Shown here in pieces: positions 61,808-64,000 of a stretch of DNA of 64,000 nucleotides; the stretch's first letter is position 1; the number at the start of each line of letters is the position of its first letter. Source of the stretch: Burkholderiaceae bacterium. GTDB taxonomy: Bacteria; Pseudomonadota; Gammaproteobacteria; Burkholderiales; Burkholderiaceae. A model generated the notes under the pieces. The model saw only the letters and a program-made list of their open reading frames with translations, did no database searches and had not been told where the DNA came from. The position numbers and the translations under genes are program-made. The stretch covers positions 1-64,000 of the forward strand of contig JAJPEN010000051.1 in the NCBI GenBank assembly GCA_021166835.1, read 5' to 3'.

Positions 61808-62573
61808 CGACGAACCCGTCGCCCGCTCGAGGCTGCGCGAGCTGCTCGCCGATCTCGCCCCCGACTTTCCGCATCGCATCGTCGGCGAGGCGCCCAATGC
61901 GCCCGAGGCGCTGTCGCAGATCGAGGTGTCGCACCCGCAGATCGTGCTGCTCGACATCCAGATGCCCGGCATGACCGGCATCGAGCTGGCGCGCCACATC
62001 TCGGCGCGCGCGCAGTCCGATCCGCCGCGCCCGATGCCGCTGATCATCTTCGCCACCGCGCACGACGAGTTCGCGGTCGACGCCTTCGAGGTGCGCGCGA
62101 TCGACTACCTGCTCAAGCCGGTGCGCGCCGATCGCCTGCGCCAGGCGCTCGAGCGCGCCCTTACGCGCATTCCGCTCGAGCAGGCGCACGCGATCGACCA
62201 GCTCGCGCGCGCGACGAACACGCGGCGCCGGCATCTGTCGGTGCACGAGCGCGGTCGCGTCATCCTCGTGCCGCTCGAGCAGGTCATCTACCTGAAGGCC
62301 GAGCTGAAATACATCACCGTGCGCTCGAAGGAGCGCGAATACCTGATCGAGGAATCGCTGACCTCGCTCGAGGAGGAATTCGGCGACCGTTTCGTGCGCA
62401 TCCATCGCAACGCGCTCGTCGCGCGTCCGTCGATCGCCGGTTTCGAGCGCGTGATGCCCGGCGGCGAGGCCGAGGGCGGCGATCCCTACTGGCAGGTCGT
62501 GCTGCGCGACATCTCCGAGCGTCTGCCGGTGAGCCGGCGACAATGGTCGACCGTGAAGAACCTGGTCGCCTGA
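61776..62573 (+). CDS. algR: LytTR-type response regulator AlgR
   Basis: A 265-residue regulator with a receiver domain (acidic pair DDE at 11-13, phosphoacceptor Asp60 in IVLLDIQMPGMTG, lysine in YLLKPV) and a LytTR DNA-binding domain (YLKAELKYITVRSKEREYLIEESL, FVRIHRNALV). Partner of the overlapping algZ gene. Confidence 0.94.
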   Translation: MPDVPSILIVDDEPVARSRLRELLADLAPDFPHRIVGEAPNAPEALSQIEVSHPQIVLLDIQMPGMTGIELARHISARAQSDPPRPMPLIIFATAHDEFAVDAFEVRAIDYLLKPVRADRLRQALERALTRIPLEQAHAIDQLARATNTRRRHLSVHERGRVILVPLEQVIYLKAELKYITVRSKEREYLIEESLTSLEEEFGDRFVRIHRNALVARPSIAGFERVMPGGEAEGGDPYWQVVLRDISERLPVSRRQWSTVKNLVA

Positions 62574-62594
62574 ACGCGGGGGAGCAACCGAAAC

Positions 62595-63557
62595 TTGAGC
62601 GTCGACAACTCACCGGCACGCGCCGACGCGCCGCAGCGCCTCGTCATCGCATCGCGCGAGAGCCGGCTCGCGATGTGGCAGGCCGAGCATGTGCAGCGGC
62701 GCCTGCGCGAGTGCCATCCGCAGTGCGACGTGCAGATCCTCGGCATGACCACCGAGGGCGATCGGCGGCTCGACCGCGCGCTCGCCGAGATCGGCGGCAA
62801 GGGTCTGTTCACCAAGGAGCTGGAACTCGCGTTGCTCGACGGGCGCGCCGACCTCGCCGTGCATTCGCTGAAGGACGTGCCGATGGAGGTCGGCGAGCCT
62901 TTCGCGCTCGCCGCCGTGCTCGTGCGCGAAGATCCGCGCGACGCCTTCGTCTCGACCACATATGCGTCGCTGGCCGAAATGCCGGCCGGCGCGCGCGTGG
63001 GCACCTCGAGCCTGCGTCGCGCCGCGCAGATCCGCCATCGCTATCCGGCGCTCGAGGTGCTGCCGCTGCGCGGCAACGTCGTCACGCGGCTCGCGCGCCT
63101 CGACGAGGGACGCTACGACGCGATCGTTCTCGCCGCGGCGGGGCTGAAGCGCCTGGGCCTTGCCGGGCGCATCCGCGCGATCGTCGAGCCGTCGGTCAGC
63201 GTGCCGGCGCCCGGGCAGGGCGCGCTGGCGATCGAGACGCTGGCCGTGCGCGCCGACCTCGCGCGCTGGCTCGCGCCGCTGGCCGATGCGCGCACCACCG
63301 TGGAGGTGCAGGCCGAACGCACCGTGTCCCGCCTGCTCGGCGGCAGTTGCCGCGTTCCGCTGGCGGCCTGGTGCGTATCCACGCCGTCGGGCGGGCTGAA
63401 GCTCGTCGCGCGCGTCGCCTCGGAAGACGGGCGAGCGATGGCCGAGGCGACGGTCGAGTGCGAGGCGGGCGACGCCGACGCGGCGTTGCGGCTCGGCGAG
63501 CGCGCGGCGCGCTCGCTGCTCGAGCAGGGCGCCGCGCAGTGGCTCGCGTCGTCCTGA
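62595..63557 (+). CDS. hemC: Porphobilinogen deaminase
   Basis: Heme pathway: joins four porphobilinogen units to hydroxymethylbilane. The 320-residue protein shows [16 protein letters not shown], the arginine-rich substrate loop [29 protein letters not shown] and the dipyrromethane-cofactor cysteine Cys252 in [12 protein letters not shown]. The start is TTG 62595, preceded by GGGGGAGCAACCG; no ATG or GTG fits. The hemD start lies within its 3' end. Confidence 0.95.
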   Translation: MSVDNSPARADAPQRLVIASRESRLAMWQAEHVQRRLRECHPQCDVQILGMTTEGDRRLDRALAEIGGKGLFTKELELALLDGRADLAVHSLKDVPMEVGEPFALAAVLVREDPRDAFVSTTYASLAEMPAGARVGTSSLRRAAQIRHRYPALEVLPLRGNVVTRLARLDEGRYDAIVLAAAGLKRLGLAGRIRAIVEPSVSVPAPGQGALAIETLAVRADLARWLAPLADARTTVEVQAERTVSRLLGGSCRVPLAAWCVSTPSGGLKLVARVASEDGRAMAEATVECEAGDADAALRLGERAARSLLEQGAAQWLASS

Positions 63558-64000
63558 CGCAGGCGGCGCCGCGCGTCGAAGCGGTCGCGGCGCGTCTGCG
63601 CGATCGCGGGCACGAAGTCCTCGCGCTCGCGCTCACCCGCATCGTCGCGCGCGAGCGCGCGCAGCTGCGCGAGGCGATCGGCCGCATCGATTCCTTCAAC
63701 GTCGTCGTTCTCGTCAGTCCGGCGGCCGTGCAGCTCGCCGCGCGACTCGCGCCCGAGTGGCCCGAGCGGACGGCGGCCGCCGTCGTCGGCCCGGGAAGCC
63801 GCGCGGCTTTCGACGAAGCAGGTTTCCGCCGTGCGCCGCTGCGCATCCTGTCGCCCGAGGAGCCGCCGTTCGACGGCGCCGCGCTCGCCGCCTTGCCGCC
63901 GCTCGACCAGCCGAGCGGGTTGCGCGTGCTGGTGCTGCGCGGCGAGAGCGGATCCGATGCGTGGATCGATGCGCTGCGCGCGCGCGGGGCGAGCGTCGAG
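63539..64000 (+). CDS. hemD: Uroporphyrinogen-III synthase, 5' part
   Basis: Cyclises hydroxymethylbilane to uroporphyrinogen III. GTG 63539 overlaps hemC by 19 bases and opens a frame that runs to the window end (154 codons, no stop). The start [21 protein letters not shown], the segment [17 protein letters not shown] and [14 protein letters not shown] match the HemD N-terminal half. Incomplete because the window ends. Confidence 0.88.
   Translation, partial: MARVVLTQAAPRVEAVAARLRDRGHEVLALALTRIVARERAQLREAIGRIDSFNVVVLVSPAAVQLAARLAPEWPERTAAAVVGPGSRAAFDEAGFRRAPLRILSPEEPPFDGAALAALPPLDQPSGLRVLVLRGESGSDAWIDALRARGASVE

Overview
The window is about two-thirds G+C and almost fully coding. It looks like a betaproteobacterial chromosome, most likely Burkholderiales or Rhodocyclales. 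The main supports are the argH - algZ - algR - hemC - hemD order, a pyruvate dehydrogenase operon whose E3 carries its own lipoyl domain, many tripartite TRAP transporters, and an anaerobic-type phenol carboxylation operon like that of Thauera/Aromatoleum. The genus cannot be fixed from the sequence alone. I see no rRNA, phage, insertion sequence or CRISPR array, and one tRNA (Arg-ACG).

Layout. 1-3.3 kb: molybdate uptake operon modABC-modE (minus strand) with a ModE-type operator. 3.3-6.4 kb: NfeD protease, slipin and an SRAP protein. 6.4-16.3 kb: phenol module. It holds a sigma54-dependent XylR/DmpR-type regulator, two upstream activator sites, a textbook -24/-12 promoter, then phenylphosphate synthase (ppsA, ppsB, ppsC), one UbiD-type carboxylase, a Tm-1/UPF0261 protein and the prenyl-FMN synthase ubiX. 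16.4-24.8 kb: HDOD protein, MFS carrier, MarR regulator, 4-hydroxybenzoyl-CoA-type thioesterase, a divergent TRAP operon, HdeD-like and AI-2E-family membrane proteins. 24.9-29.6 kb: a complete Liv-type ABC transporter. 29.7-35 kb: diguanylate cyclase, tRNA-Arg, tungstate ABC transporter with a divergent ModE-HTH/PBP regulator. 35-45 kb: a DctS/DctR-like two-component pair and aceE-aceF-lpdA. 45-54.5 kb: a lone TRAP binding protein, a coenzyme-B12 mutase cassette (epsilon, sigma and MutL subunits), a divergent MmgE/PrpD gene with an IclR regulator, and TRAP permeases. 54.5-64 kb: CorC-like protein, TAXI-TRAP system, argH, algZ/algR, hemC and the start of hemD.

How it fits together. Phenol would be phosphorylated by PpsABC and carboxylated by the UbiD enzyme, whose prenyl-FMN is made by UbiX, giving 4-hydroxybenzoate. 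The neighbouring thioesterase and carriers fit traffic of aromatic acids. Separate Mo and W importers fit a lifestyle that needs Mo/W enzymes such as 4-hydroxybenzoyl-CoA reductase, though no such enzyme is in the window.

The strongest candidate for undescribed biology is the B12 mutase cassette at 46.3-51.9 kb. Its catalytic subunit is clearly of the glutamate mutase epsilon family and keeps the cofactor-binding residues. However, aligned from memory to the Clostridium cochlearium enzyme, it has lost two of the three arginines that hold the substrate carboxylates, and also the glutamate and both tyrosines of the pocket. It therefore probably rearranges a substrate other than glutamate. A second, quieter pattern is that short tandem repeats sit directly at or after several stop codons.
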